Assembly (NCBI RefSeq): GCF_050589605.1
Contig: NZ_JBNGOO010000012.1
From: Granulosicoccus sp947495035
Lineage (GTDB): Bacteria; Pseudomonadota; Gammaproteobacteria; Granulosicoccales; Granulosicoccaceae
DNA length: 64,000 nucleotides
Strand: one strand, 5' to 3'
The notes under the pieces were generated by a model that was not told where the DNA came from, ran no database searches, and worked only from the letters and a program-made list of their open reading frames with translations. This document shows, one piece after another, positions 54,069 through 63,444 of the stretch. The position numbers were made by a program, and so were the translations under genes. Position 1 is the stretch's first letter, and every line of letters starts with the position of its first letter.

Positions 54069-55208
54069 TCAATCGACGTTGATCCCCAGCCTGATCAGTT
54101 TGAAATGGCGTTCCCCGGGGGACAGCTCCAATTCCAGTGTGCGACGTTGAGTGACGCGCCCCGGCGTCAGCTCGTCGCCGCTGACCTGCAGCTGCAACGT
54201 ATGCGAGCCGGGCGGCAGTTGCGTCCTTACCAGGGTCAACCAGGCTGGCAGGGTTTCCCAGCTGCGGGTATCTGCCTGTTCGATAGCCAGAAAAATCAGC
54301 CTGGCTATGTTGCCTGCCAACGCATCCTGTTCTGCAATGGCATCGGACACGCTGTATTTTGCGGCAATTCGCAGCGCCTGTCTGGCGGCGATCCGCTTGC
54401 CACGTTCGGCGAGGGAATCGCTGGATATGCGTAACAGCTGCGTATCGCTGCGGATGATCGGCAGGGACTCACTTTCATCGAGGATCCGGATCACCGGGGG
54501 TGAGCTGTAGGACTCGGGATAGTACGGAAAGGAGATGCGGGCATTGATGTCGATGAACAGGTCGCCGGGGAGTTTTGGCTCGATGAATCCTGAGGCCACG
54601 AACAACACCAGTTCGCTCTGATCTCGCGCCAGGGGTTGCTGCAATGACGTGCCGAAATCTTCTTCCAGGCGGCGATACTCGACACCGGCACTGTCATTCT
54701 GTCCCGCTGCGGCAAAACTGAGTGCCATGAGTGCGCGAGTGAAGACATCCTGCTTGAGAACCTCACCGTGCTCTTCGTAAACCGCCGCCGCACGACGAGC
54801 CTCGACGGCGGCTCCCTGCGGTTCGTCGATCAGCAGGAAGTTGAGCATCTGGAACGTGTGAATCCAGAGGCGTTCGCTGTACTCGCCGCTGTAGCGGGTT
54901 GCCCAGTCACTGGTCAACAGCGCCGATGACTGGTCTCGCAAACTGACATAGTCGAGTTCATCCACCAGGCGCAATGCGCTGTCGAAGGCCGCGATGCTGG
55001 TCTCGAACTCACCTGCAGCCTGTGCAACCAGGCCTCTGTCCAGGTACAGAAGCAACCTGTCCCGACGTGACACATCCGCTTCGGACAGGGTCTGCAGAGC
55101 TTCCCGGGCGCTGCCATGACGGAACTGATCCCTTGCCACGTTCAGCGCGCCGGAGGTTGCACAAGCCTGCAACAGCACCATCAGACACAAGAGTGCCGTA
55201 CGCATCAT
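54069..55208 (-). CDS. COG3014-type lipoprotein
   Basis: 379 residues from the ATG at 55208 (55205 also possible). Lipobox LLQAC ends the signal peptide near residue 14. The body is largely helical, TPR-like (FETSIAAFDSALRLVDELDYVS), with a C-terminal beta-rich section (LPPGSHTLQLQVSG). Families of this type usually lie next to LpoB and are linked to cell-wall synthesis, but the molecular role is unknown. The LpoB gene is directly upstream, with 80 bases between. Confidence 0.75.
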   Translation of the reverse strand: MMRTALLCLMVLLQACATSGALNVARDQFRHGSAREALQTLSEADVSRRDRLLLYLDRGLVAQAAGEFETSIAAFDSALRLVDELDYVSLRDQSSALLTSDWATRYSGEYSERLWIHTFQMLNFLLIDEPQGAAVEARRAAAVYEEHGEVLKQDVFTRALMALSFAAAGQNDSAGVEYRRLEEDFGTSLQQPLARDQSELVLFVASGFIEPKLPGDLFIDINARISFPYYPESYSSPPVIRILDESESLPIIRSDTQLLRISSDSLAERGKRIAARQALRIAAKYSVSDAIAEQDALAGNIARLIFLAIEQADTRSWETLPAWLTLVRTQLPPGSHTLQLQVSGDELTPGRVTQRRTLELELSPGERHFKLIRLGINVD

Positions 55209-55288
55209 CAGCGTCGATAATCGGTAACCAGGCAACTCAGCAATCCCCGGCACGCGCAATGGGCAGGTGCATCAGCGGCGACAACCGG

Positions 55289-55987
55289 CTACCAGCCGAT
55301 AACGGGACGAGAAGACTCGCGGGCAATTTCCACATTGTCTGCCCAGGCAATCTCGCCGGTCTCCAGATCGGTCAGTTCCAGGTTCATCGAGTAGTAGATG
55401 AGTTCCCGCTTGTTCAGGCGCCATTGTCTGGCCTGCTTCTTCTCGATGGAACGCAAGGTGCCTGACAGTATGTAGTCCGCACCCAGTTGCCGACCTTCGG
55501 CAACACGTTGTTCAGGAGGCACGAAGCCGGCATATTGATAGTTGGCTTCGTCCAGCAGATTGCCGCGTTGCTTGCGGTTGATGAAGCGATACTCACCCGA
55601 TTTGATCAGCGCCAGACGAATGTCATCGGTTATGCCGCTGGTGCTGATGTGTTCCGAGGTCTCATTGTCGACGCCATAGATCACGATGATGGGCTTGGCG
55701 GACTCGGTCACTATGGCAGGCGATGCGAGCAGGCTGCCGGTCAATGTATCAACGATCTGCTTCTTGTCGGAGAAATCGTAACTGGCGTCATAGTGCTTCT
55801 CGGTTTGCGGGTCCAGTGATCGCGTCGTCGCCACGCAACCGCTCAATATGCCCGCCAGCATCATGACTGACACGAGGCCACCGCGGATAGGTGCGCGCCG
55901 CGAGCGTCGGGGAAGCTGCTGCTTGCTGGAGGAGGGGGCGTCTGACACGGCGGCAGACGGTTCAGCGTTATTGGAAATGTGATGCAT
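55289..55987 (-). CDS. lpoB: Penicillin-binding protein activator LpoB family lipoprotein
   Basis: Outer-membrane lipoprotein that stimulates PBP1B-type peptidoglycan synthases. 232 residues; an unusual 40-residue basic N-tail precedes the hydrophobic segment and lipobox ILSGC (Cys51). The family core is visible: YDFSDKKQIVDTLTGSLL, GVDNETSEHISTSGI, DIRLALIKSGEYRFINR, GADYILSGTLRSIEKK, and LTDLETGEIAW. Start uncertain because of the long N-tail. Pairs with the COG3014 lipoprotein. Confidence 0.88.
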   Translation of the reverse strand: MHHISNNAEPSAAVSDAPSSSKQQLPRRSRRAPIRGGLVSVMMLAGILSGCVATTRSLDPQTEKHYDASYDFSDKKQIVDTLTGSLLASPAIVTESAKPIIVIYGVDNETSEHISTSGITDDIRLALIKSGEYRFINRKQRGNLLDEANYQYAGFVPPEQRVAEGRQLGADYILSGTLRSIEKKQARQWRLNKRELIYYSMNLELTDLETGEIAWADNVEIARESSRPVIGW

Positions 55988-56355
55988 GCGGATCTCCGAG
56001 ATGCGTCAGGGAAGCGGGAATGATGGGGTCGTAAATCCTGCGTGGGCCAAACGCCGCAGAATACGTCATGAGCCTTAACGCCAGATTAACCAATTGGCAC
56101 GACTAGAGAGAACCAATTCACAATTTTTTCAATTCGTTACCTGTGAGTTCCGATGAACGTCCACTGTCCGCAAATTCGCCATCAGGCGTGTGATAGGTTG
56201 GCTGTATTGTTGTGGCTGATCCGAGAGCGCTACGCTATCTGGCCGTTGAGACCTCCGATGGTCCGGTATGTTCAGAATGTGGGGTCATTGCAGGGTATCG
56301 GCCAATAACTTGCCAGGATTACTGACGAAATACCGGAACGGACGAGGCTCTTTGA
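55988..56355. other. 368-base intergenic region, divergent
   Basis: Lies between lpoB (minus) and a small membrane-protein gene (plus). AT-rich for the window (e.g. AATTCACAATTTTTTCAATT at about 56115). Promoters for both genes are expected, but I see no box pair good enough to report, and no RNA gene. Confidence 0.6.
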
Positions 56356-56760
56356 ATGATGGACCCGCGCAAGCAACTGGCCAGAACGAATGACAAGCCG
56401 GTGTCGAGACAGGCTGAGGAATTCGAACCGCTTCTGTCACGTCGGTCCGGAGAGCGTTCGGTCAAGGGGTCTTCGGCGCGATCCCGATTCGTTTTTCACA
56501 CCAGTCTGTTCATCATCGGGTTGATCGGTACCAGCGGCTGTCTGTGGGCCATGTTGTACACGTCTCATGGCGAGGAAGTGGCGCAGAATCTCGGATTGCA
56601 CCGTGTAGCCAACAGTCTGGAAAACATCCTGTCCCTGCTGGCTTATCCGGTCCTGATGTTCTCCGTCATTCTGACCCTGTACGCCGCGCAGCAACTCTAT
56701 CGCCTGTATCGGGAAGCCACTCGGCCGAGTACGTCGCGCCGACAGCGACGATCGGAATAG
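56356..56760 (+). CDS. Small membrane protein, two helices, unknown
   Basis: 134 residues: a basic, Arg/Ser-rich N-terminus (1-45), a helix at about 47-68, a polar loop (SHGEEVAQNLGLHRVANSLE) and a helix at about 92-114, then a basic tail (STSRRQRRSE). No recognised domain. The ATG has no strong ribosome-binding site. Convergent with the next gene, with 11 bases between stops. Confidence 0.55.
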   Translation: MMDPRKQLARTNDKPVSRQAEEFEPLLSRRSGERSVKGSSARSRFVFHTSLFIIGLIGTSGCLWAMLYTSHGEEVAQNLGLHRVANSLENILSLLAYPVLMFSVILTLYAAQQLYRLYREATRPSTSRRQRRSE

Positions 56761-56771
56761 GCTGGAATACA

Positions 56772-57206
56772 TCAGCTATCGATGTCTCCGGCTTCATCGG
56801 TCACTATCTGGCCGGTGGCACGTCGCCAGATGATGGCTCCCGACAAGCCGATGCCCAGAAATGCGCTGTACAGAATGAGTGCCAGCCATTCGAGGGACTG
56901 TCGATTGCCGGAGGATACCCAGCCTTCCTGCAGCGACAGATAGACCAGAGCTGCAAAGAGCACCAGAACGATGAAGGTGCCCAGCTTGCCCAGAGCCTTC
57001 CAGGCGGCGATCAGCAGGGCCAGATTGATGAGTATGACGACAATGGCGCCGAGCATGACCCAGGCATCGGTTGGGTTTTCATTGTTGCTGACCCAGTGGA
57101 ACACAGAGGTCCCGCTGGGGTTGTAGCTTGCAAGGACGACGGCCGCTGAAATCAGCAGGCGGGTTAGCAGCACACCGGGTGAGGAGTCTCTGATGGCCTG
57201 GATCAT
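56772..57206 (-). CDS. DUF6524-like membrane protein
   Basis: 144 residues with four predicted helices, starting MIQAIRDSSPGVLLTRLLIS and carrying NPSGTSVFHWV and LIAAWKALGKLGTFIVLV. This pattern resembles DUF6524 family proteins of unknown function; the match is from memory of the motif. 37 bases after the nucleoside-type permease gene, so co-transcription is possible. Confidence 0.6.
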   Translation of the reverse strand: MIQAIRDSSPGVLLTRLLISAAVVLASYNPSGTSVFHWVSNNENPTDAWVMLGAIVVILINLALLIAAWKALGKLGTFIVLVLFAALVYLSLQEGWVSSGNRQSLEWLALILYSAFLGIGLSGAIIWRRATGQIVTDEAGDIDS

Positions 57207-57243
57207 GGAATCTTGTGGAAGCGTCTGTCAAGGAGATGCCAGA

Positions 57244-58188
57244 CTATAATCGTTCGCCGCGACGATAGGGCTTCAACAGGGCCTTGGGATACTCGGCCCG
57301 GCGTGCCACGATGATCATGGCTACAATACTTAACACATAGGGCAGCATCAGGAAGAACTGGTAGGGAATGTATGCACCTGCCTGTTGCTGCATCCTGACC
57401 TGAAAGGCATCCAGTCCAGCGAACAGCAGAGCTCCCAGCAGGGCCTTGCCGGGTCGCCAGGAAGCAAAGATGACCAGCGCCACGCAGATCCAGCCACGGC
57501 CATTGATCATGCCGAAATAGAAGGCATCGAACGCACTGATGGTCAGTGACGCGCCACCGACGGCCATCAGGGCGCTGCCCAGCATGACCGCCAGTGTACG
57601 AACTCTGATCACATCGATTCCCTGGGCTTCCAGAGCCACCGGATTCTCGCCGGCTATACGCACTGCAAGGCCCCAGGGTGTGCGATACAGCACGTACATG
57701 GCTAGAGGCACGATGATAAATGCGGCATAGGTCAAGGGCGTGTGCGAGAACAGAGCCTCCCCCAGAAACGGCAGGGATGAGAGGGCCGGAATGTCCATGT
57801 TCTGAAAGGGAGTGACTTTCGGTGGGGATGTGCTTTCCGGCAGCAGCATCTTGATGATGAAATAGCTCAGGGAGGATGCCAGCAGGGTGATTCCGATTCC
57901 GGTCACATGCTGGGAAAGGCCAAGCGAGACCGTGAAGCTGGCGTGCAACAGGCCCAGCATGGCTCCGACCGCAGCGGCGAAGAACACGGCGCTGACAAGA
58001 TCCCCGCCGTTGTAGACCCATAACCAGCCGGACATGGCGCCGGCCGTCATGATGCCTTCGATTCCCAGGTTCAGCACGCCGGCACGTTCGCAGATCAGTT
58101 CGCCGAGGGTGGCAAAGATCAGCGGACAGGCGATGCGGATGGTGGCGGCCCAGAAGCTGGCACCGAGCAGTATGTCCAGAATGTCCAT
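57244..58188 (-). CDS. ABC transporter permease, nucleoside/BMP type (YufQ-like)
   Basis: 314 residues with about eight to nine helices and the family features ATLGELICERAGVLNLGIEG and GINPVALEAQG-like loop AGENPVALEAQGIDV. Typical of the RbsC/LivH-related permeases that pair with BMP/PnrA binding proteins for purine nucleosides or deoxynucleosides. Starts in a 1-base overlap with the stop of the partner permease. Confidence 0.9.
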   Translation of the reverse strand: MDILDILLGASFWAATIRIACPLIFATLGELICERAGVLNLGIEGIMTAGAMSGWLWVYNGGDLVSAVFFAAAVGAMLGLLHASFTVSLGLSQHVTGIGITLLASSLSYFIIKMLLPESTSPPKVTPFQNMDIPALSSLPFLGEALFSHTPLTYAAFIIVPLAMYVLYRTPWGLAVRIAGENPVALEAQGIDVIRVRTLAVMLGSALMAVGGASLTISAFDAFYFGMINGRGWICVALVIFASWRPGKALLGALLFAGLDAFQVRMQQQAGAYIPYQFFLMLPYVLSIVAMIIVARRAEYPKALLKPYRRGERL

Positions 58189-59234
58189 CAGCGGCGAATC
58201 CGGTAGCGGGACAACATCAGGCCGATCAGCACGCTCAGAACTGCGCAGGCGACCATGATGTCAGCGATATAGCTGGGGACACCCAGTGCACGTCCCATGG
58301 AATCGGCACCCACCGAAATACCGGCCAGGAAGGTCGCTGACAGAACCACACCCAGGGGGTGCAGATTGGCAAGCATGGCCACGGCAATGCCGGTATAGCC
58401 GAACCCCGGTGACAGATCCAGGGTCAGGTAGCCCTTCAGCCCCGCAACTTCACTGACGCCGGCAGCGCCTGCCAGTGCCCCGCTGAGCATCGCTACCCAG
58501 AACAGTGTTCGAGCGGCTGGAATACCGGCATGCCGAGCGGCGCTGCTGTTGAGTCCCAATGCCTTGACGCTGAAACCGAAGACACTGAATCGCAGCAGCA
58601 GCCAGAGCACCATGGCGGCTGCCAATGCCACGTACAGACCGGCATGCAGACGGGTACGCGGCACCAGCGCGGGTAGTACGCCGGAATCGATGATGGGAGC
58701 CGCCTGCGGCCAGCCCATGGACATGGGGTCGCGCAGAGGACCTTCCAGGGTATAGCTCACCAGTAGCAGGATCACGAAGTTCAGCAAGAGAGTCGTGACC
58801 ACTTCGTCCACGCTCAAACGAGTCTTCAGATACCACGGCAGCAGCAGGGCAAGGCCACCGGCCAGGGCTCCGACGAGAAACAACAGCGGAATCATCCAGA
58901 AGCTGTTCAGCTCCAGCAGACCGGTGCCCACCAGCGTGGCTGCCAGTGCGCCACAATACAGCTGTCCTTCCGCACCGATATTGTAGAAACGCGCCCGGAA
59001 GGCAATTGCCGCTGCCAGCCCGGTGAAGGTCAGGGGGATGGCTCTGGAAAGCGTTTCCGTCAACGCGAAGGTGGAGCCGAAGGCACCAACTGCCATCATG
59101 TGAAAGGCCGCCAGGATCGACTCACCCGCCCAGACGATGAGCAGGGAGGCCATCAGCAAGGAAAGGGCTATGGCCATGATAGGGGCGGAGAGCGACAACC
59201 ACCACGGTACGGACTCGCGAAGTTCCAGGCGCAT
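58188..59234 (-). CDS. ABC transporter permease, nucleoside/BMP type (YufP-like)
   Basis: 348 residues from the ATG at 59234; a TTG at 59270 would add 12 and overlap the ATPase gene. About nine helices; family features FRARFYNIGAEGQLYCGAL and KALGLNSSAARHAGI. Partner of the next permease; 16 bases after the ATPase stop. Confidence 0.9.
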   Translation of the reverse strand: MRLELRESVPWWLSLSAPIMAIALSLLMASLLIVWAGESILAAFHMMAVGAFGSTFALTETLSRAIPLTFTGLAAAIAFRARFYNIGAEGQLYCGALAATLVGTGLLELNSFWMIPLLFLVGALAGGLALLLPWYLKTRLSVDEVVTTLLLNFVILLLVSYTLEGPLRDPMSMGWPQAAPIIDSGVLPALVPRTRLHAGLYVALAAAMVLWLLLRFSVFGFSVKALGLNSSAARHAGIPAARTLFWVAMLSGALAGAAGVSEVAGLKGYLTLDLSPGFGYTGIAVAMLANLHPLGVVLSATFLAGISVGADSMGRALGVPSYIADIMVACAVLSVLIGLMLSRYRIRR

Positions 59235-59250
59235 CAGTTGCTGTTTACTG

Positions 59251-60828
59251 TCATGTGGGATTGTTGTCAAAGGCGCCCGACATGCGCAGGCCCAATTCGC
59301 GGGGTGTGAGCCCGCTACCCGGTAACGACTCGCTCATGTGTCCGTCGTGCATGACAACGACTCTGTCGGAGAGCCGTAGCAGTTCGTCCAGGTCCTCGGT
59401 GATCAGCAGTATGCCTGCTCCCCGATTCCGGGCATCAATGAGCAGGGAATGAACGGCGGAAATGGCGCCTTCATCAAGGCCGCGGGTAGGTTGATTGGCC
59501 AGAATGACATCGGGATCGCGAGCCAGATTGCGCGCCAGAATCAGTTTCTGCATGTTGCCACCGGACAGCAGTCCGACGGGTTGCTCCTCATTGTGACAGC
59601 GCACATCGTACTCATCGATCAGCTGGCAGGCCTGTTGGCGAGCTGTGCTTCTGTCCAGCAGCAGACCCATGCGCCAGACCGGTTGCTGGCCGAGTTCGTC
59701 CAGCAGCAGATTCTCCCACAGGCTCATCTCGCTGATGACCCCCTGGGAATGTCTGTCTTCGGGTATGCGGGCCAGGCCCTTGCTGGTCAGCATGCGCGGT
59801 GACGGGCGATTCAGGACGTCGCCCAGCAGCACGAAATCACCTTCGTCAGGTGGGCAGAGGCCTGACAGGACACTGGCCAGTGTTGCCTGCCCATTGCCGG
59901 ATACACCGGCAACTCCGACGATTTCATGAGCCCTCACCTGCAGATCGATGTTGCTCAGACTGTTTCTTCGGGTCGTTCGGTCCCTGACGGTTACGGCCTT
60001 CAGGGCCAGTAATTCTTCACCAGCAGCCCTGGCTTCCACGCTGGGGCGTTCGACAGCCCGACCGACTATCATCTCCGCCAGTTGGTTGCGGTTGACGGTG
60101 GCCGTGTCCGCGGTGCCGACCACCTCGCCGCCACGCAGCACGACGACTCGATCACTGATGGCCAGAACTTCATGCAGCTTGTGTGAAATGATGATGATCG
60201 CAAGGCCACGGGACGCCATGCTGCGCAACAACACGAACAGATCATCGACTTCCTGAGGTGTCAGCACGGCCGTGGGCTCGTCCAGAATCAGGATTCGGAC
60301 ATTGCGGTACAAGGCCTTGAGTATCTCCACCCGTTGACGTTCTCCCACACTCAGGTCTCTGACCGGGCTGTCGATGTTCACCGTCAGTCCAGCATCGACC
60401 ATGATCTGATGCAGACGGTTGCGAGCGGCGTGACGCCGGCTGAAGGGCTGCCACAGCGACTCCGTTCCCAGCATGATGTTGTCGAGAACAGTCAGGTTGT
60501 CGGCCAGCGTGAAGTGCTGGTGAACCATGCCGATGCCTCGTTGCAGCGCATCCTCCGGAGAGTGCTGCTCCAGCGGTTCCCCGAATGCCTCGATGCTGCC
60601 GCTGTCTGCCCGGTAGTGGCCGAACAGGATATTCATCAGTGTGGTCTTGCCGGCACCGTTCTCACCGAGTAGTGCAACGATCTCACCGGTGTGCAAGGAC
60701 AGGCTGATGTCCTGATTTGCCGCCAGTGAGCCGAAGTGCTTGGTGATGCCCCTGATGGACAGGATGGCGGCGTTGGCACCGCCCCGGTCTGTAGTGGCCA
60801 TTGTCGGCCTTGCAGCGGGCGGTTCCAT
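59251..60828 (-). CDS. ABC transporter ATP-binding protein, double-NBD (YufO-like)
   Basis: Fused double ATPase of 525 residues from the ATG at 60828, which has GGACAG upstream; a longer frame to 60921 would overlap the binding-protein gene and adds a Ser/Thr/Gln-rich tail. First NBD: Walker A LGENGAGKTT, signature LSVGERQRVEILKAL, Walker B LILDEPTAVLTP. Second NBD: degenerate Walker A (GVSGNGQATLA, no Lys), signature LSGGNMQKLILARNL. This asymmetry is normal in the family. Confidence 0.92.
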   Translation of the reverse strand: MEPPAARPTMATTDRGGANAAILSIRGITKHFGSLAANQDISLSLHTGEIVALLGENGAGKTTLMNILFGHYRADSGSIEAFGEPLEQHSPEDALQRGIGMVHQHFTLADNLTVLDNIMLGTESLWQPFSRRHAARNRLHQIMVDAGLTVNIDSPVRDLSVGERQRVEILKALYRNVRILILDEPTAVLTPQEVDDLFVLLRSMASRGLAIIIISHKLHEVLAISDRVVVLRGGEVVGTADTATVNRNQLAEMIVGRAVERPSVEARAAGEELLALKAVTVRDRTTRRNSLSNIDLQVRAHEIVGVAGVSGNGQATLASVLSGLCPPDEGDFVLLGDVLNRPSPRMLTSKGLARIPEDRHSQGVISEMSLWENLLLDELGQQPVWRMGLLLDRSTARQQACQLIDEYDVRCHNEEQPVGLLSGGNMQKLILARNLARDPDVILANQPTRGLDEGAISAVHSLLIDARNRGAGILLITEDLDELLRLSDRVVVMHDGHMSESLPGSGLTPRELGLRMSGAFDNNPT

Positions 60829-60892
60829 CGTCGACTGTCCGTCAGTTTGCGGAGACTGTGTGCTTTCCACGGAGCTGTCTGTCGCTTGCGTC

Positions 60893-61879
60893 CTAGTAGG
60901 TGGACTTGGGCTCCTCGTCATTGATGTCGATTGTCAGATCTCCTGCCAGTATCTCGGCGCTGGTCTGCTCGACTCTGCTCTTGATGTCGGGATCAATGCG
61001 ATCTTCGAACTCATGGTAGGGCGCCAGGGATGCTCCCCCTTTCGCCATCATGGTCCACTCCTTGTAATTTTCGGCCGAGAATGAACCGGCCTTGACACGT
61101 TCCACCGCGTGGGAGATCGCGTTTTCCATGTGCCAGAGCGCCGAGGTGACCACGACGTCCGTGCCGTTCTCTTCCTTGTTCATGTCGTTGACATTGCCAA
61201 AGGCCAGAATGCCTTTCTCGCGTGCCGCATCGACGACGCCTGCACGTTCTGCGTACATGATGTCGGCGCCTGCTTCGATCTGTGCAAAAGCAGCCTCTTT
61301 CGCCTTCGGTGGGTCGTACCAGCTACCGATGAAAGTCACCTTGAACTCGACTTCCGGATTGACAGACTTGGCACCTGCCATGAAGGCATGAAACAGACGG
61401 TTCACTTCGCCTATCGGATAGCCGCCGACCATGCCGATGCGGTTGCTCTCGGTCATGCTGCCGGCAATCATGCCCATCAGGTAGCAGGGTTCGTGGATAT
61501 AGTTGTCGAAAACGGAAAAATTGCTGCCGTGCGGTTCAAAGGGGTCGCCCATCAGATAGGCCGTGTCAGGGTAGTCGTCCGCTACCTTGCGTGCTTCACG
61601 GCTGATGCCGAAGGCCTCTCCGACGATCAGGTCGACACCGCTTTCACTGTATTCGCGCAATACACGGACGTAATCCGTGTTGGCAACTTTCTCCGAATAG
61701 TCGTACTCGATTTCGCCAGCATCTTCCAGCGCCTGCAAGGCCTGATGAAGCCGCGCGTCCCATTTCTGCTGGATTGGCTGGGTATAGATGCCGGCAACCT
61801 TGATGGTGTCAGCCAGCAAGGGTGTCGAGCTGACAGCCAGGGCACTGGCAAGCAACCAGGTGCTCAGTTTGGATTTCAT
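60893..61879 (-). CDS. BMP/PnrA-family periplasmic binding protein
   Basis: 328 residues from the ATG at 61879 (61885 is an alternative). The signal peptide MKSKLSTWLLASALAVSSTP ends near residue 24; there is no lipobox, so it is a soluble periplasmic form. The body has a type I fold: IKVAGIYTQPIQQKWDARLH, ESGVDLIVGEAFGISREA, MGMIAGSMTESNRIGMVGGY. Leads the four-gene importer. Purine nucleosides are the usual ligand of the family, but not provable here. Confidence 0.9.
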   Translation of the reverse strand: MKSKLSTWLLASALAVSSTPLLADTIKVAGIYTQPIQQKWDARLHQALQALEDAGEIEYDYSEKVANTDYVRVLREYSESGVDLIVGEAFGISREARKVADDYPDTAYLMGDPFEPHGSNFSVFDNYIHEPCYLMGMIAGSMTESNRIGMVGGYPIGEVNRLFHAFMAGAKSVNPEVEFKVTFIGSWYDPPKAKEAAFAQIEAGADIMYAERAGVVDAAREKGILAFGNVNDMNKEENGTDVVVTSALWHMENAISHAVERVKAGSFSAENYKEWTMMAKGGASLAPYHEFEDRIDPDIKSRVEQTSAEILAGDLTIDINDEEPKSTY

Positions 61880-61885
61880 GGACAT

Positions 61886-62221
61886 GCAATGGCTCCAGAA
61901 GCTGGTAGTAACAGGCCGGGTGGCATCTGTCGAGCATTCGGCTGTTGTCCGATGAATTTTCAATCGTGTAACAATCGGATGCCCGTGACAGAGCCTACGA
62001 GGGAGAGGGCACCGGGTCAACTGCTGTTATCGGATAGGTGATTGTGGCTCCGTCGCTTGTGCCGGCAATCCTGTTCGGGTGATCATCGTGTGTTCCGGTG
62101 GCAATGACGGGTGCCGACTTCAAGCAAACCGGTATGGCAATCCAGACTCTGACAGGAGGCAGGCTCCCTTGTTTTCATTCGTTTCCGACCCGGCACAGGC
62201 GCCGGACGATGCATTGCTCGC
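61886..62221. other. 336-base divergent intergenic region between importer and chaC
   Basis: No gene seen. It holds the candidate promoter for the importer (listed separately). I found no riboswitch-like fold by eye. Confidence 0.55.
61992..62020 (-). promoter_or_regulatory. Candidate promoter for the BMP importer operon
   Basis: On the minus strand TTGACC (62015-62020) and TAGGCT (61992-61997) are separated by 17 bases, about 113 bases before the ATG. The -10 box is weak. Confidence 0.35.
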
Positions 62222-62776
62222 ATGAGAGGTGACAGAGATCCTGATGCCGAACTGTGGGTCTTTGGCTACGGCTCCCTGATCTGGCGGCCGGCCTTTGCCC
62301 ATGAAGCTCGCCAGGCAGCCAGACTGAGTGGGTACGAACGGCGTTTCTGTCAGGCCTCGCACGATCATCGAGGAACACCCGAGAGACCGGGGCGTGTCGT
62401 CACGCTGCTGCCGGTTGCCGGCAGTGATTGTCATGGCATGGCCTACAAGCTCCCGCATCCCGGTCGAAAAGAGATTCTGGCCTATCTGGATCATCGTGAG
62501 CAGGACGGGTATGAACGCCTGTATGCCCCGCTTCATGTCGGAGAAGGGCAAACGGTGCCCGGGCTCACCTGGATTGCCAATGATGCCAATCCATCCTGGC
62601 GAGCCGGTGAGACGCTGGAAGAAGTGGCCTTGCTGATTGCCGAACGCCATGGTCCCAGCGGCAGCAATCGGGAGTATCTGTATGAGCTGGAGCAGGCGCT
62701 GGCCGCGCTGGACATGCCGGATCCGCATGTCAGTGCCTTGTCGTATCGAGTCAGGCAGCTTGCTGCCGGCGGGTGA
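62222..62776 (+). CDS. chaC: Gamma-glutamylcyclotransferase ChaC
   Basis: Glutathione-specific enzyme that releases 5-oxoproline and Cys-Gly. 184 residues; the substrate-binding loop FGYGSLIW is near residue 14, and YLDHREQDGYERLYAPL holds the likely catalytic glutamate. The tail NREYLYELEQALAAL is typical. No close ribosome-binding site. Convergent with the lipoprotein gene, with 17 bases between stops. Confidence 0.92.
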   Translation: MRGDRDPDAELWVFGYGSLIWRPAFAHEARQAARLSGYERRFCQASHDHRGTPERPGRVVTLLPVAGSDCHGMAYKLPHPGRKEILAYLDHREQDGYERLYAPLHVGEGQTVPGLTWIANDANPSWRAGETLEEVALLIAERHGPSGSNREYLYELEQALAALDMPDPHVSALSYRVRQLAAGG

Positions 62777-62793
62777 GCCTGGCTGGCAGCCTG

Positions 62794-63252
62794 TCAGAAT
62801 TTTTTCAGGTTGAGAGGCGTCATGCCCTTTCTGGAGTCTTCGCAGGTCAATTCGAGACTGCCAGAATCCTTGCTGGCAACACCAAAGCACTTGCCCTGAA
62901 CGGGGCGAATCTGCCCTTTGTCCAAAGCCGTGTAGCTGATTTTTGCAGAGCGGCCCTGAAACGTGCCCTGGTAGGTCTCCTTGATGGGAATGCCCCGATA
63001 ATCACCCTCCCTGATCATGGTGAATTCGTTGCCGCTCTGATTCATCGTGATCGACAGCTCGGGGTAGTCGGTATCCTGCCAGCGGCCGGATAGATCCGGT
63101 ATCGGGTAGTCCGTCAGCGCCTGAGTATCTCCTCGAAGTGATTCCGGCAGCGATGCCCGAATATCTTCCGGCAAGGCCGAGCAGGCAGAAGCAAGCCACA
63201 AGGAGGTGACAAGTGACAAGGTGGTTGCGAATCGAAAGGCGTCTTTTGTCAT
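62794..63252 (-). CDS. Small lipoprotein of unknown function
   Basis: 152 residues. A signal peptide ends in the lipobox LASAC (Cys24), followed by a Pro/Ser-rich linker and a beta-rich domain (LSGRWQDTDYPELSITMNQSG, IPIKETYQGTFQGRSAKIS) with two further cysteines (CFGVASK, LTCEDSR) that could form a disulfide. The layout is lipocalin-like, but I do not recognise the family. Confidence 0.65.
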   Translation of the reverse strand: MTKDAFRFATTLSLVTSLWLASACSALPEDIRASLPESLRGDTQALTDYPIPDLSGRWQDTDYPELSITMNQSGNEFTMIREGDYRGIPIKETYQGTFQGRSAKISYTALDKGQIRPVQGKCFGVASKDSGSLELTCEDSRKGMTPLNLKKF

Positions 63253-63444
63253 GGGAGTGAGTGCGGTGGTGGGAGCTTGCCTTGATGGTAGTCACAAACG
63301 GGGAGCCAGGCACGCGATGTTTGCCATGGGTGAGGGGGCGGATTTGATCGTCGGGAGGTAGGCGTCGGAGTCATGTTGCAGCGGAAGCGGCAGCAGCATT
63401 GTTAGGGGCGGCCGGACTTTTCGTACTTCTCGTAACTTTTCCGG

